NCBI GenBank assembly: GCA_039105265.1
Contig: JAPFFF010000010.1
Span: forward strand, 5,270,001-5,334,000
Source of the DNA: Tritrichomonas musculus
Taxonomy: Eukaryota > Parabasalia > Tritrichomonadida > Tritrichomonadidae
Direction: 5' to 3'
Length of the DNA stretch: 64,000 bases
This document shows, one piece after another, positions 41,642-50,907 of the stretch (position 1 is its first letter; every line of letters starts with the position of its first letter). Made by a program: the position numbers and the translations under genes. The notes under the pieces were generated by a model that was not told the DNA's origin, did no database searches, and saw nothing but the letters and a program-made list of their open reading frames with translations.

Positions 41642-42076
41642 AATCATCTTTTATTTTAAAAATAAAATTAATATTTATTAAAATTTATTTAATGCTAAAC
41701 TGAATATATATATATATATATATATATATTTATTATAAATTGAAGATATTTACCAAAATATCAAATAAAATTGTTGTATTCAAATTTTGAGTATTAATTT
41801 GCCCCGACGCATTCAAATATTATGTTTTCAATTTAGAATTATCTTAATAATTAAAAATTAATTTTATTATAATTAATTAATTTTATACTTAAATAATCTT
41901 TTATTAATATATCTGAAAATATTTTTATAAAATTTTCACGCGTTTTCAGGTTTGGTACCTATGAAAATATTTACCGCCAAACTTTTTTCTTTTAATTTTT
42001 GAATTAGCTTTGAAAATCACGATCAAATTTTAGACCATAACCGTTATATCTTTAATTATTCAGGTTTCCCAAAAAA
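41642..42076. other. AT-rich spacer with (TA)n
   Basis: Contains a (TA) repeat of about 24 bp near 41706-41729 and an AACTTTTTTC motif about 85 bases before the Rab ATG. No gene. Confidence 0.6.
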
Positions 42077-42715
42077 ATGAGCGAAGAAGAATTCAAATTT
42101 AAAATCGTTTTCGTTGGTGATACAACTGTTGGCAAAACTTCTCTAATCCATCGATTCTTAAATCTCGATCCTGTTAACGCATCAACAACTGGAGCTACTT
42201 CAACTCGAGCAGAAACACAAATTGATGGAAAAACTGTAGTTCTTAATGTTTGGGATACAGCTGGCCAAGAAACATTCCGTAATCTTGTTCCAATCTATGC
42301 GAAAGGCTCTCATGCTGCTATAATTGTTTTCGACCAATCAAACCCGCAGACCTATGAACATGTTGATGGCTGGTACAATTATATCAGGGAACAAGTTGGA
42401 GATAGAACGATTATTTGCTTAGCTGCAAACAAATCTGATTTACCTCCTGCTGTTCCAACAGAAAAAGCACTTTCATGGGCTGCTGAACACAACGTTGAAA
42501 TGATGAGAACAAGTGCTACAGACGGAACAAACGTTGAAACATTGTTTGAAACAGTATCTCGACTCCTAGTTCAACAAAATGAAAAATTAATGAAGGAAGA
42601 AGCAGAAAGAAAAAAGAGAGATGCAGAAAATAGTAACCAAGTTAATATTGCAGGGGATGATTACAAAAATTCAAAAAAGAAAGATGATAAGAAGAAAGAC
42701 AATTGTTGCAATTAA
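42077..42715 (+). CDS. Rab-like small GTPase
   Basis: 212 residues. A membrane-traffic switch. G1 GDTTVGKT at 14-21, G3 WDTAGQE at 59-65 (the Gln needed for hydrolysis is present), G4 NKSD at 118-121 and a G5-like SAT. Switch I is Thr/Ser-rich (NASTTGATSTRAE). The tail is lysine-rich and ends CCN, so one or both cysteines are probably geranylgeranylated. The hypervariable tail (KKKDDKKKDN) is highly basic. The subfamily cannot be told by eye; Rab5-like wording is partial. Confidence 0.9.
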   Translation: MSEEEFKFKIVFVGDTTVGKTSLIHRFLNLDPVNASTTGATSTRAETQIDGKTVVLNVWDTAGQETFRNLVPIYAKGSHAAIIVFDQSNPQTYEHVDGWYNYIREQVGDRTIICLAANKSDLPPAVPTEKALSWAAEHNVEMMRTSATDGTNVETLFETVSRLLVQQNEKLMKEEAERKKRDAENSNQVNIAGDDYKNSKKKDDKKKDNCCN

Positions 42716-42831
42716 ATAATGACTTTAACCATTTGAAACTTAATCATTTTTAAGTCATTAATTTGCATTGGGGTGAATTCGATTTTGTAAAATTAAATCT
42801 TAATTAACAGTTTTTTAAATATTGTTACCGA

Positions 42832-42863
<32 letters not shown>

Positions 42864-43249
42864 TTCACTTTGCACTGCAAAGTTTGCACTCTACTGATAT
42901 TTTTAAAGTTGAAATTTCAAATTAAAACGTTTTTTCATTTGAACATTTACATATATATTGCTACTTTAAAAGATTAATCATGGTAATATAGTAAACAGAT
43001 ATATATAATGTACTAATTGAGTTGAAAATAATTGCTTTTTAGTATTTCTATATGATATCCGATTGATCAAATGCAATTTTTAAATGATCTTATATTATTA
43101 TTGTTATACCTGATACGCTATATTATAATCCAACAAAATATAAATCAAAGAATATTCGAGATATGATTATTTTTAAATAAAAATCAAATCAATTGAAAAA
43201 GTTGAAAAATAGTTTTTTCTAAAAAAGTTAAAATTTTAATTTTAAACAA
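42716..43249. other. spacer with T-run and GAAAAAGTT motif
   Basis: A 28-T homopolymer at 42832-42859 and TTGAAAAAGTTG plus AAAAAAGTTAAA within 60 bases of the next ATG. No gene. Confidence 0.6.
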
Positions 43250-43537
43250 ATGAGTGATTATGATTATGAAATGGAAGATGAACCACCAAGAAATTCTAGC
43301 AAAAGTACATCCAAAAAATCATCAAAGAATAAGACTAAAGGATCACAAAAATCAATTTCTTCTAGAAAATCATCATCTTCGAAAAGAAAGCAATCAGAGA
43401 TAGATGAAGATCAAATGTACGAACAACCCGACTGGTCTTTTCCACAAGAAATTCTCGATGAAAAATACGATATTAAGCCTCTTTATGATGAAGTTCAAAA
43501 AGAATTCGCTCTATCAGCTCTCCGTAATCAAATATAA
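43250..43537 (+). CDS. small Ser/Lys-rich protein
   Basis: 95 residues, unrecognised. It has an acidic start (MSDYDYEMEDEPP), a Ser/Lys-rich disordered middle (SSKSTSKKSSKNKTKGSQKS), and a conserved-looking C-terminus (PDWSFPQEILDEKYDIKPLY then DEVQKEFALSALRNQI). Its own promoter-like GAAAAAGTT copies lie just upstream. Possibly nuclear (basic run KRKQ); inference. Confidence 0.65.
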   Translation: MSDYDYEMEDEPPRNSSKSTSKKSSKNKTKGSQKSISSRKSSSSKRKQSEIDEDQMYEQPDWSFPQEILDEKYDIKPLYDEVQKEFALSALRNQI

Positions 43538-43762
43538 TCAATGATTTTTAATTCATTATTTTATTTTAATTTTTAAACTTTATAAAACTTCATACTTATA
43601 TTAAAAATATTGCACAATTATAAAAAATCTGTTATTAAGTTTTTCATATTTTTAGTATGAACTTCTATAAAATAATAATAGCAATAATAGAAAAAACGAA
43701 AGATTCAGCGCTTCTTAATTATAAAATGGCTAGTTTAAACACAACATAAACACATTTTATTA

Positions 43763-44473
43763 TTAATGCCTTATTGGCGAATCAACTCTTTTGGTTGAAA
43801 TCTGAGCCCATAATGTCGAAAGCTGGGCATTCACATTTTCAAAATCTTGTAAATTATGTGATTTCATGGCATTTAATAGATCAAACATCAATGCTTGCCT
43901 TCTTCTCATTTCTGATATTTGAGCTGCAACTTCTTCAATTCTGTCATCTTCTTCAGGCTGTGTAATTGCAAGCTGAGCTTCAATTTTGAGCCGCTTTATT
44001 TCTTTTTGTGATTTTTTTAAAACAACTTCAAATTGCTTTTCTATAGCAGAAATTCGATTTGTTATTTGCTTTTGTGCTTCTTTGATTTTAAGTTCTATTT
44101 GCTGAGAATTATCAAATTGCTTTAATTCTCCATGAACATGATTTTGAATTAATTGAGGAATCTCACCAACTTTTTCTTCAATAATTGAAATTCTTTGATC
44201 AAGAGATTGGGCATATGATATAAAAGATTGAAATTTTTCCCTTCTTTCTCTTTCTCTAACAGAGTTGGTTTGTGTTGCTAGTCTATATATTGAATCACAT
44301 GCATTTAGTCTTTCTTCAATAGAAGAAACTCGGTTAGCTATAGTTTCCATGATTGATGATGAAACATTTAATCCAGATAAATGAATTGTTGCAGTATTTG
44401 ATTGCCTAGCTCTGGTATGATCAAATTCTATTGATGTTTGTGGATCTACATAAGACATATTATCAATATTCAT
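43763..44473 (-). CDS. coiled-coil protein
   Basis: 236 residues, mostly coiled coil (about 40-210; e.g. IANRVSSIEERLNACDSIYR, QKQITNRISAIEKQFEVVLK), with a short Ser/Asn/Thr head. No catalytic motif. A second ATG lies five codons in (MSYVDP). It is divergently transcribed from the ICMT gene across 94 bp and shares that promoter. Structural or adaptor role inferred. Confidence 0.7.
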   Translation of the reverse strand: MNIDNMSYVDPQTSIEFDHTRARQSNTATIHLSGLNVSSSIMETIANRVSSIEERLNACDSIYRLATQTNSVRERERREKFQSFISYAQSLDQRISIIEEKVGEIPQLIQNHVHGELKQFDNSQQIELKIKEAQKQITNRISAIEKQFEVVLKKSQKEIKRLKIEAQLAITQPEEDDRIEEVAAQISEMRRRQALMFDLLNAMKSHNLQDFENVNAQLSTLWAQISTKRVDSPIRH

Positions 44474-44511
44474 CTATATTTTTTTTTTTTTATTAACGTA
44501 CACATAAAAAT

Positions 44512-44569
44512 TTTTTTGCAATTCAATTATAATTCAAAATCTTTTTGCAATTCAATTATAATTCAAAAT
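44512..44569 (+). repeat. 29-bp tandem duplication at the ICMT start
   Basis: The unit CTTTTTGCAATTCAATTATA plus ATTCAAAAT is present twice (44512-44540, 44541-44569), differing at its first base only. The second copy ends inside the ATG, so the duplication moved a copy of the immediate 5' region, including a GCAATTCAATTATAATTC word. Confidence 0.9.
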
Positions 44570-45149
44570 GGATGGAATGATGTGCTTTCAACTTTTATCA
44601 TTAATATTCATTTTGATATTTTACTCTGTTGCCGAATACCTTATACAAAAGCATTTTCATCCTAAAACTACGAAGTTTTCATCTTTTCTTTTAACAAGAG
44701 ATTATTTGATTGCTTATACTATTGGATTCACTGAATACTTGATTGAAAGATATTTTTTCCCATCAAAATCTGATCCACATTCCATTATCATTTACATTGG
44801 ATTATTAATGGAATTTATCGGTCTTTATATTCGTTTTTCTGCAATTTTGCATGCAGGAAAATCATTTAATCATATAATACAAACAAATAAAAGTCCAGAA
44901 CACAAATTAGTCACCGATGGCATTTATAAATATTTCAGACATCCGTCATATTTTGGATTTTTCTTATTTGCTGTTGGAACACAAGTGATGCTTAAAAATA
45001 TTTTTTCAGTTATTGGCTTTATTGTTGTTTTATGGCGCTTCTTTGATTCAAGAATTCGATTTGAAGAACAAACCTTGATAAATATGTTTGGAAAAGACTA
45101 TATAGAATATAAGAAGAGAACTCCCACATGGATTCCTTTTATTAAATAA
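44568..45149 (+). CDS. ICMT: isoprenylcysteine carboxyl methyltransferase
   Basis: 193 residues, short but complete for the family. It methylates the C-terminal prenylcysteine of CaaX and some Rab proteins at the ER, using S-adenosylmethionine. Hydrophobic spans lie at about 5-23, 45-60, 77-95 and a hairpin at about 128-158. The family signature is complete: HKLVTDGIYKYFRHPSYFGF, GTQV, RFFDSRIRFEEQTLINMFG, DYIEYKKRTPTWIPFI. The last block has the RHPSY and EE elements that bind the cofactor and the substrate tail. Confidence 0.93.
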   Translation: MDGMMCFQLLSLIFILIFYSVAEYLIQKHFHPKTTKFSSFLLTRDYLIAYTIGFTEYLIERYFFPSKSDPHSIIIYIGLLMEFIGLYIRFSAILHAGKSFNHIIQTNKSPEHKLVTDGIYKYFRHPSYFGFFLFAVGTQVMLKNIFSVIGFIVVLWRFFDSRIRFEEQTLINMFGKDYIEYKKRTPTWIPFIK

Positions 45150-45601
45150 GTTTTGTTGCTATTATTTATATTATTTTTCTGCTCAATTCATCTAGTATTC
45201 GTATTTCCGGACGAATGCAAAATACTGATTTTTAATTAAAATATATTTCATTAAAAGTAATGACATCTTTTAAACATATTTTAATTAACTTTAAAGCTAG
45301 ACTTTTTTCGCTAATATAATATAGTTTTTATTTCATTTCATAGTACAATTAAAAATTATACATTTTGATTTATACAACAATGATGTATATCATTTCATAA
45401 TTTTTTCTTCCTCTTGTAAAGAGTTTATTACATTCATTAATCAAATTTATATTTTTACAAAATTTTAATAAATTTCCTTATTATGATTTCATGGAGGATT
45501 CATATGATACAAGCATAATAACTCTTTTATTATTTTTAATGAGATTTTGATGATTAAAATAACGTATTTTATTCTCCAAAATAATTTAAACGTCATTTAA
45601 A
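45150..45601. other. AT-rich intergenic DNA
   Basis: No gene or repeat recognised. Confidence 0.6.
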
Positions 45602-47074
45602 ATGTCTGACGATCTTCCTTCATATGCACGCGCTTTACAATCTCGCAAAAAAAAAGAAAATCAAGGAAATTTAATGGATGACAATTATGATGATACTTGT
45701 TTTTATTCATCTCAATCTCGAAATTCTCAATATCGAAACGAAAAACCAAATTTTGATAGTGATTATCAAACAAGACAACAATATCAGAACTATGATGACT
45801 CACAAACAAGAAGAATTAAGAGGCAAGACTATGACTATAACCAAAACGTTGATTTCAATTATAATGATCAATATAAAGAAAGAAGTTCAAGACATACAAG
45901 AAAAAGAAGATCGCAACCAACTTATGTTCAAAATTCTCCACAACAATTAATGCAATACCAACAATATAATCAACAGCAACAATACCAACAGCCTTATCCA
46001 CAACAATATAATCAGCAAAATCAAAAAAGCCAAACTCATCGAAAAAGATCGTTTCCAACTGATAAAATTGATATAACATGCTCTCCTAATATTCCTGAAC
46101 AACAACCATACGAAGATAATTTTGTTCCAAATTCAGCAAAACCTGCTCAAACTACAAAAGAACCTAATTATAATGAAGTAAATACAAAAATGATAGCGGA
46201 ACTCCAACAAAAAAATAGGGATTTAATAACAGAAATTCGTGCATTAAAAACTGCACGAAATGATGAAGAAATTAATGAACTTAGAGTTGCACTGCAAACA
46301 CAAAAAAATAGAAATGCACAACTTTTTCAAGACCTTCAAAATTCTGAAAATCAAGTTGCTGATACAAAACAAATGCTTAGTTTGAAAGATACAACAATAC
46401 AAAATCTTCAAGATGAATGCCAAAAGTTAAGGATCGAATATCAAGATCTTCTTGCTTCAATTAGGATCCAAAATGATCAAATTGCCCAACTTAGCAGAAG
46501 AAACAGAGAACTTGAAATTGAAATTGAGAGAACAAAATTAGCTCAACAGTGTTATGGTATAAATCAGTCAATGCCATTTGGTATGAACAATAATTTTGCA
46601 TTGAATTCACAATTGGGAACCCAAAGATTTTTTGATAATAACACTAATAATATATCACAAATGAAAACAATACCAGATCGAAACGTAAATTCTGTCACTC
46701 CATCAGGATCAGCTAATATTCCTCCTCAAACAACTGATTCGAATCTCTTAACTGTTCCTCCATCAACTTACAGTATTCAGCCAAAAGGAAATGTTCATCC
46801 TGCAATGAAAGATAACTTATTTTTTGAAGAACCGCCTAAAAAGGCAGACGATTTAAACGTACAGAATTTAACAGATGATGAACTTCGAGAAAAACATAAA
46901 CATTATACTCAATTAAAAGATTCAAAAAATTGGATTTTAAGTAGAGCTGCTCCTAAGGGTGCTAATTTTAGTCATGTTAGACAAGAAAAAGAAAAATTAG
47001 CGGATGAATGTGATGAATTAGCACGAATATGTTCTAAAATTAAGCTTGAAATGAAACTTCGCGGTATTTTCTAA
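45602..47074 (+). CDS. Gln/Tyr-rich coiled-coil protein
   Basis: 490 residues. Residues 1-190 are Arg/Tyr/Asn/Gln-rich, with a near prion-like Gln tract (QQYNQQQQYQQPYPQQYNQQ, about 120-140). About 195-315 is a coiled coil (ELQQKNRDLITEIRALKTAR). A disordered linker follows, and then a conserved-looking C-terminal helical module (about 425-490): LTDDELREKHKHYTQLKDSK, RAAPKGANFSHVRQEKEKLA, ICSKIKLEMKLRGIF. Family unknown. The arrangement would suit a cytoskeletal or flagellar-base scaffold or an RNP-granule protein (inference). Confidence 0.75.
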   Translation: MSDDLPSYARALQSRKKKENQGNLMDDNYDDTCFYSSQSRNSQYRNEKPNFDSDYQTRQQYQNYDDSQTRRIKRQDYDYNQNVDFNYNDQYKERSSRHTRKRRSQPTYVQNSPQQLMQYQQYNQQQQYQQPYPQQYNQQNQKSQTHRKRSFPTDKIDITCSPNIPEQQPYEDNFVPNSAKPAQTTKEPNYNEVNTKMIAELQQKNRDLITEIRALKTARNDEEINELRVALQTQKNRNAQLFQDLQNSENQVADTKQMLSLKDTTIQNLQDECQKLRIEYQDLLASIRIQNDQIAQLSRRNRELEIEIERTKLAQQCYGINQSMPFGMNNNFALNSQLGTQRFFDNNTNNISQMKTIPDRNVNSVTPSGSANIPPQTTDSNLLTVPPSTYSIQPKGNVHPAMKDNLFFEEPPKKADDLNVQNLTDDELREKHKHYTQLKDSKNWILSRAAPKGANFSHVRQEKEKLADECDELARICSKIKLEMKLRGIF

Positions 47075-47401
47075 TTATTATTATTATTTTGCGATTCATA
47101 AAAATTATTTTAATTACCTTCTAAATGAGAAACTCACATTTTTAAGTTTTTTTTTCTTGATAAGAATTTATCAGAGTAATTTATCTTGTAATGGTGAATA
47201 ACATGAAGATTAATCAATAGCAACAGGAGAATTTGATTATAAAAGTCAACTGGCATAATTTAAATCAATTAAAGCACATTTTATCATGAAGAATAAATAC
47301 ACTAAATTACATTATGAATCTTAAACCAAAATAACAATTTTTTTATATTAATATTCAAACTTACAAAATATACTTTAAATAATAATATTTACAAAAAAAA
47401 C
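47075..47401. other. convergent 3' spacer
   Basis: Spacer between two convergent gene ends; nothing recognised. Confidence 0.6.
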
Positions 47402-48112
47402 TTATTCATCTGTTGAAGTTTCATCATCTTCTAATATCAAAGAACGCTCTTTTAGATCATTATAAATTTCATTTATTGTTTCGTTATCTAATGCCATTAA
47501 ATCGATGTCAATTTTCTTTTTTCCATCTGTATATCCATGCTTATATAATATTAAAGTAGATTTTATCCAATCACGAGGATTATTAAAACTATCAAAAGCT
47601 TGCTTAATTAAATGGATCTGATTGCACTTGTCAAATGATTGAGATTTCGGTTTTCTTGTTTTCATTGCATTTCTAACTTGTAGTTTTGGCGGAATACTAT
47701 CATGAAGTTTAATTAATTTTGATCGGATTTTATAAATTGCATTTGACCATTCGTTTATTAAGTTAACATTGTTTGCTATCGCAATTTTATTAAAAAGATC
47801 TATACAATAACGAGAAACATCAATTTGCAAAGATTTTTCATTGAAGAAAAGATTGTAATCCTTGAAAACTGAAATACAATCATTATACCATGACTCTAAT
47901 GTAGTATATTCGCCATCATATAATTTTTGTCTTATAACTGATAAATCAAGCATCGTTTTAACGTCTTTTATATTTTTCTGAACTGAATCAAAAGATGAAT
48001 CATCAATAGGGCTCCAATATATAGTAGTAATAGGATGAGTTTCCAGTTCATTCATGACTTTCATTAATACTGAAGATGATAAATGCTTATGTATGATTTT
48101 CCGAGAACTCAT
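47402..48112 (-). CDS. bromodomain protein (BET-like)
   Basis: 236 residues. Residues about 12-110 follow the bromodomain plan: MKVMNELETHPITTIYWSPI (helix Z/start of ZA), VKTMLDLSVIRQKLYDGEYT (the LDLSTIRxKL block), WYNDCISVFKDYNLFFNEKS. The acetyl-lysine-binding Asn is probably the N of DYNLFFN. About 190-225 (DIDLMALDNETINEIYNDLK) looks like the NET motif of BET proteins. It would read acetylated histones and recruit transcription factors. One bromodomain only; the ZA-loop PVD is changed to SPIDD. Confidence 0.8.
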   Translation of the reverse strand: MSSRKIIHKHLSSSVLMKVMNELETHPITTIYWSPIDDSSFDSVQKNIKDVKTMLDLSVIRQKLYDGEYTTLESWYNDCISVFKDYNLFFNEKSLQIDVSRYCIDLFNKIAIANNVNLINEWSNAIYKIRSKLIKLHDSIPPKLQVRNAMKTRKPKSQSFDKCNQIHLIKQAFDSFNNPRDWIKSTLILYKHGYTDGKKKIDIDLMALDNETINEIYNDLKERSLILEDDETSTDE

Positions 48113-49088
48113 TTTTTTTTTTAGTAAACGGTATCAGATATGTGATATAAAAATCAACAATTTGAAAACTCACAAATTGTTAAAATCATATTCAAAAGAT
48201 GATCCCACTTCTCAGATATTTGTTATCATAAAATTCAAATATTTCAATACTATCGATTTTCTCTCAAATATTTCAATCGATTTTGTGTTTTTCTCACAAA
48301 TCATAATAGAACAAATATATTTGATATCATTATCTTGATTAAAAGTCAGCGTTTTTTGGAAGATTTTAATCATAGTAAAACAATCACATTTAATATATTC
48401 AGATAAATATAATATAAAAGTAAAAAAATATAAGGATATGTTTATTTGAAAGTTTAAAAAATTGTGAGAAAAATGTCACTCAATATTCTCAATTATTTGG
48501 TTAATTGAAGAATTCAATCCACTTCCAGCTGGGAGACAACAAATCGATCATTTCAAGTCAACTAACAAATAAAGCAAGTGGAAATAAAAAGCATATTTGA
48601 CAAAAGCTGAAAAAAAAAAATTTTTGGACATTTGAATGAAAAGAATGAACAAGAAAATGAGCACTATCATCAAAATGATAATTATATGCATAATCTAAAT
48701 CATTCGAGTTTTTTCTTGTTATTTTCATTATTTTGAATGTTATGTTCATAATCTATTAATAGATTATTATTTTGAATGTTATCTGAAAACAATCGTTTCA
48801 AAAAAGATATTAGTGTTAGCAGTAGTATTATTCAAAATTTTAAATTCAATAAAGTATGGATCAGATTAATTTGATCATGAGAATTCAAAATGCAAAAAAA
48901 GAATCAATGAAGTCTTTTAAATTATACAACATAGTTATATTATGAGAAAATTAGTATTTTAATGTTTTTAATCTGAAAAAATTAATAAAAACCTTCACAA
49001 ATTTATCAAACTAACAAAAACGCCATTTTGCACCAGTTAATTTATTGATTGTTTTTATGAATTGATATTTGGTCTATTTAATTTATAG
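48113..49088. other. AT-rich intergenic DNA with a possible coding scrap
   Basis: No intact gene. A short plus-strand stretch near 48500-48571 reads LIEEFNPLPAGRQQIDHFKS before a stop, which looks like protein but is too short to assign. Confidence 0.4.
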
Positions 49089-50804
49089 ATGGATTCAAAG
49101 AATCCTCTCTCATCTATTTTCCATGATATAGAAAAATACCTTGAAAATCAAGAAGAAAGTTTAAATCAATTTCTATTACTGAAGCAAGATTTTCTAGATG
49201 GTGCGCAAGATTTAGGTGAAATTTACGATTCGATATATAATTTAATAAAAGAAGATCAAAATATTTCCGCTGCTTTTGAAAGATCAAAATCTTTTTTTGG
49301 TAAAGAGCCATCTTCAGTTGATTTAATTCGTGATTTTACATTATTTTTCACCAAAAATCTTTCGGATACCCCAGATTTAATTCAATTAATGGCGCATGTA
49401 ACTTCACTTTTTGTCGAAAATTTGATTTCTTTTGATTTTTTATCTTATTACACTAATTTGATTTGCCCTCCAAGTTTATTTGATCAGAAACTTGCCGAAC
49501 TCAAAAAGTGTCTAGATGAAAATCAGCAGTATATTCGTCAAAATTCCATACCAGATATTAAAATTCCAGATGGCACAAATATTTTAATGTCAGGAAAACC
49601 TTCAATCGGATTAGAATTTCTCATTTTAATATCATTATTAATCCAAGATGAAGAGCAACAGAAAAGTATCTTAAAATGTCTACGACTCTACGGATTACAA
49701 TTTATACCATACGAAGCTGCTTTGAATTGGCTCATCTCGATCAATGAGTTTATTGGCCATCAATTTGAGCACAAAGTGAAAGTATTAAACATCCAACCGT
49801 CCATCTTTATTCCGTCCAACATATTTACAGAGCTTTCAGCCTCTCATTCAGAGATCCAAATGATGTGGATTTTTGGCGCCACTTTCTACAACTTTTTGAA
49901 AAAGATGCCCAAAATTGAAAGCAATTCAAAAAGTGCCATTCAATTAAACAATAGTCGAATACTTGAGAAAAACAGAAAAATTGACCATCACACGTCAAAG
50001 GCAGCACCATACATAGCCGAACTCCAGAGCATAAAATTCTTCACAACGCTGAAGTGCGCCGGCCAGGCCCTACGGAAAGGGGAGCCAATTATCACCTCAA
50101 TTCCTGAAGGAGTAATTGACGCCTTATTTGGTCATGACTGTCAGCTTGACAAAACTGACACTTTCTATCGGTTTTTGTTTGAAAAGTGCTACGAATTCGG
50201 CCAAAAAGCAACTCAAATTCAAATTTCACTAGCAAAGGCGAAATTTTTGCGGTTAGAGCCTTCCTCATCTGACGGAAGGATAACTTTTTATGAGCTTATT
50301 CGGCCGGCGGTTATTTTGAGGAGTTTGGTTTTTTCAGGTGCCGTTTTCGAGGTCCCTAATTCAAAGGTACTAGGATTGACCTTCCAGGTGGCTGAAAAAA
50401 CGGTTAGTCACTTCACCAAACTTTCACAAAAGTATGAGAAGTTGGTAAATACGTTAAAAACCGCCGGTCAGTTTGATGTTGACGATCATGCTGCACTTTC
50501 AATAGTTTATTTCATGATTTTGTATCAGCTCATTGAAAAAGTGGACTCATCAAAAATTCAACTTGTGCAGGAGATACCAAATCTCATCTTCGAGAAGAAG
50601 CCGCCGCTCCAGGAGTTCGACATGGAGGCTATCTCAAACGTTGACATTGTTTTGAAGAACTTCGTACAGAATTTGAATAAAGCTGATGAAAGTCAGTTTT
50701 TCAATCAGACAACCCCCAATTTTAAGAAGGATTTTGTGTTTCATATCGATGTCGGTAAGGATGTTGTGATTTCTAAAGGAATAATGAATTCTATAATGAC
50801 TTAA
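49089..50804 (+). CDS. helical protein of unknown function
   Basis: 571 residues, predicted mostly alpha-helical. The N-terminal 120 residues contain repeated short helices (DIEKYLENQEESLNQFLLLK, DSIYNLIKEDQNISAAF, LMAHVTSLFVENLISFDF) with a vague likeness to Sin3 PAH modules; this is too weak to name. The centre has a segment EGVIDALFGHDCQLDKTDTF. No catalytic or membrane motif seen. Codons become GC-rich after about 50000 while the first half is AT-rich. It converges on the USP7-like gene with only 103 bp between stops. Confidence 0.7.
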   Translation: MDSKNPLSSIFHDIEKYLENQEESLNQFLLLKQDFLDGAQDLGEIYDSIYNLIKEDQNISAAFERSKSFFGKEPSSVDLIRDFTLFFTKNLSDTPDLIQLMAHVTSLFVENLISFDFLSYYTNLICPPSLFDQKLAELKKCLDENQQYIRQNSIPDIKIPDGTNILMSGKPSIGLEFLILISLLIQDEEQQKSILKCLRLYGLQFIPYEAALNWLISINEFIGHQFEHKVKVLNIQPSIFIPSNIFTELSASHSEIQMMWIFGATFYNFLKKMPKIESNSKSAIQLNNSRILEKNRKIDHHTSKAAPYIAELQSIKFFTTLKCAGQALRKGEPIITSIPEGVIDALFGHDCQLDKTDTFYRFLFEKCYEFGQKATQIQISLAKAKFLRLEPSSSDGRITFYELIRPAVILRSLVFSGAVFEVPNSKVLGLTFQVAEKTVSHFTKLSQKYEKLVNTLKTAGQFDVDDHAALSIVYFMILYQLIEKVDSSKIQLVQEIPNLIFEKKPPLQEFDMEAISNVDIVLKNFVQNLNKADESQFFNQTTPNFKKDFVFHIDVGKDVVISKGIMNSIMT

Positions 50805-50907
50805 ATATTATATTATTAAATAATAATTTTTTTTTTTTAATTTTTTGAATATCATATTCGTTTATAAATAAATAATAAAATTAGAATAAACAACAAACAA
50901 AACAAAA

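Noticed and set aside
48500-48571. Short protein-like text LIEEFNPLPAGRQQIDHFKS
   Set aside because: Too short and isolated to assign to a gene or element.
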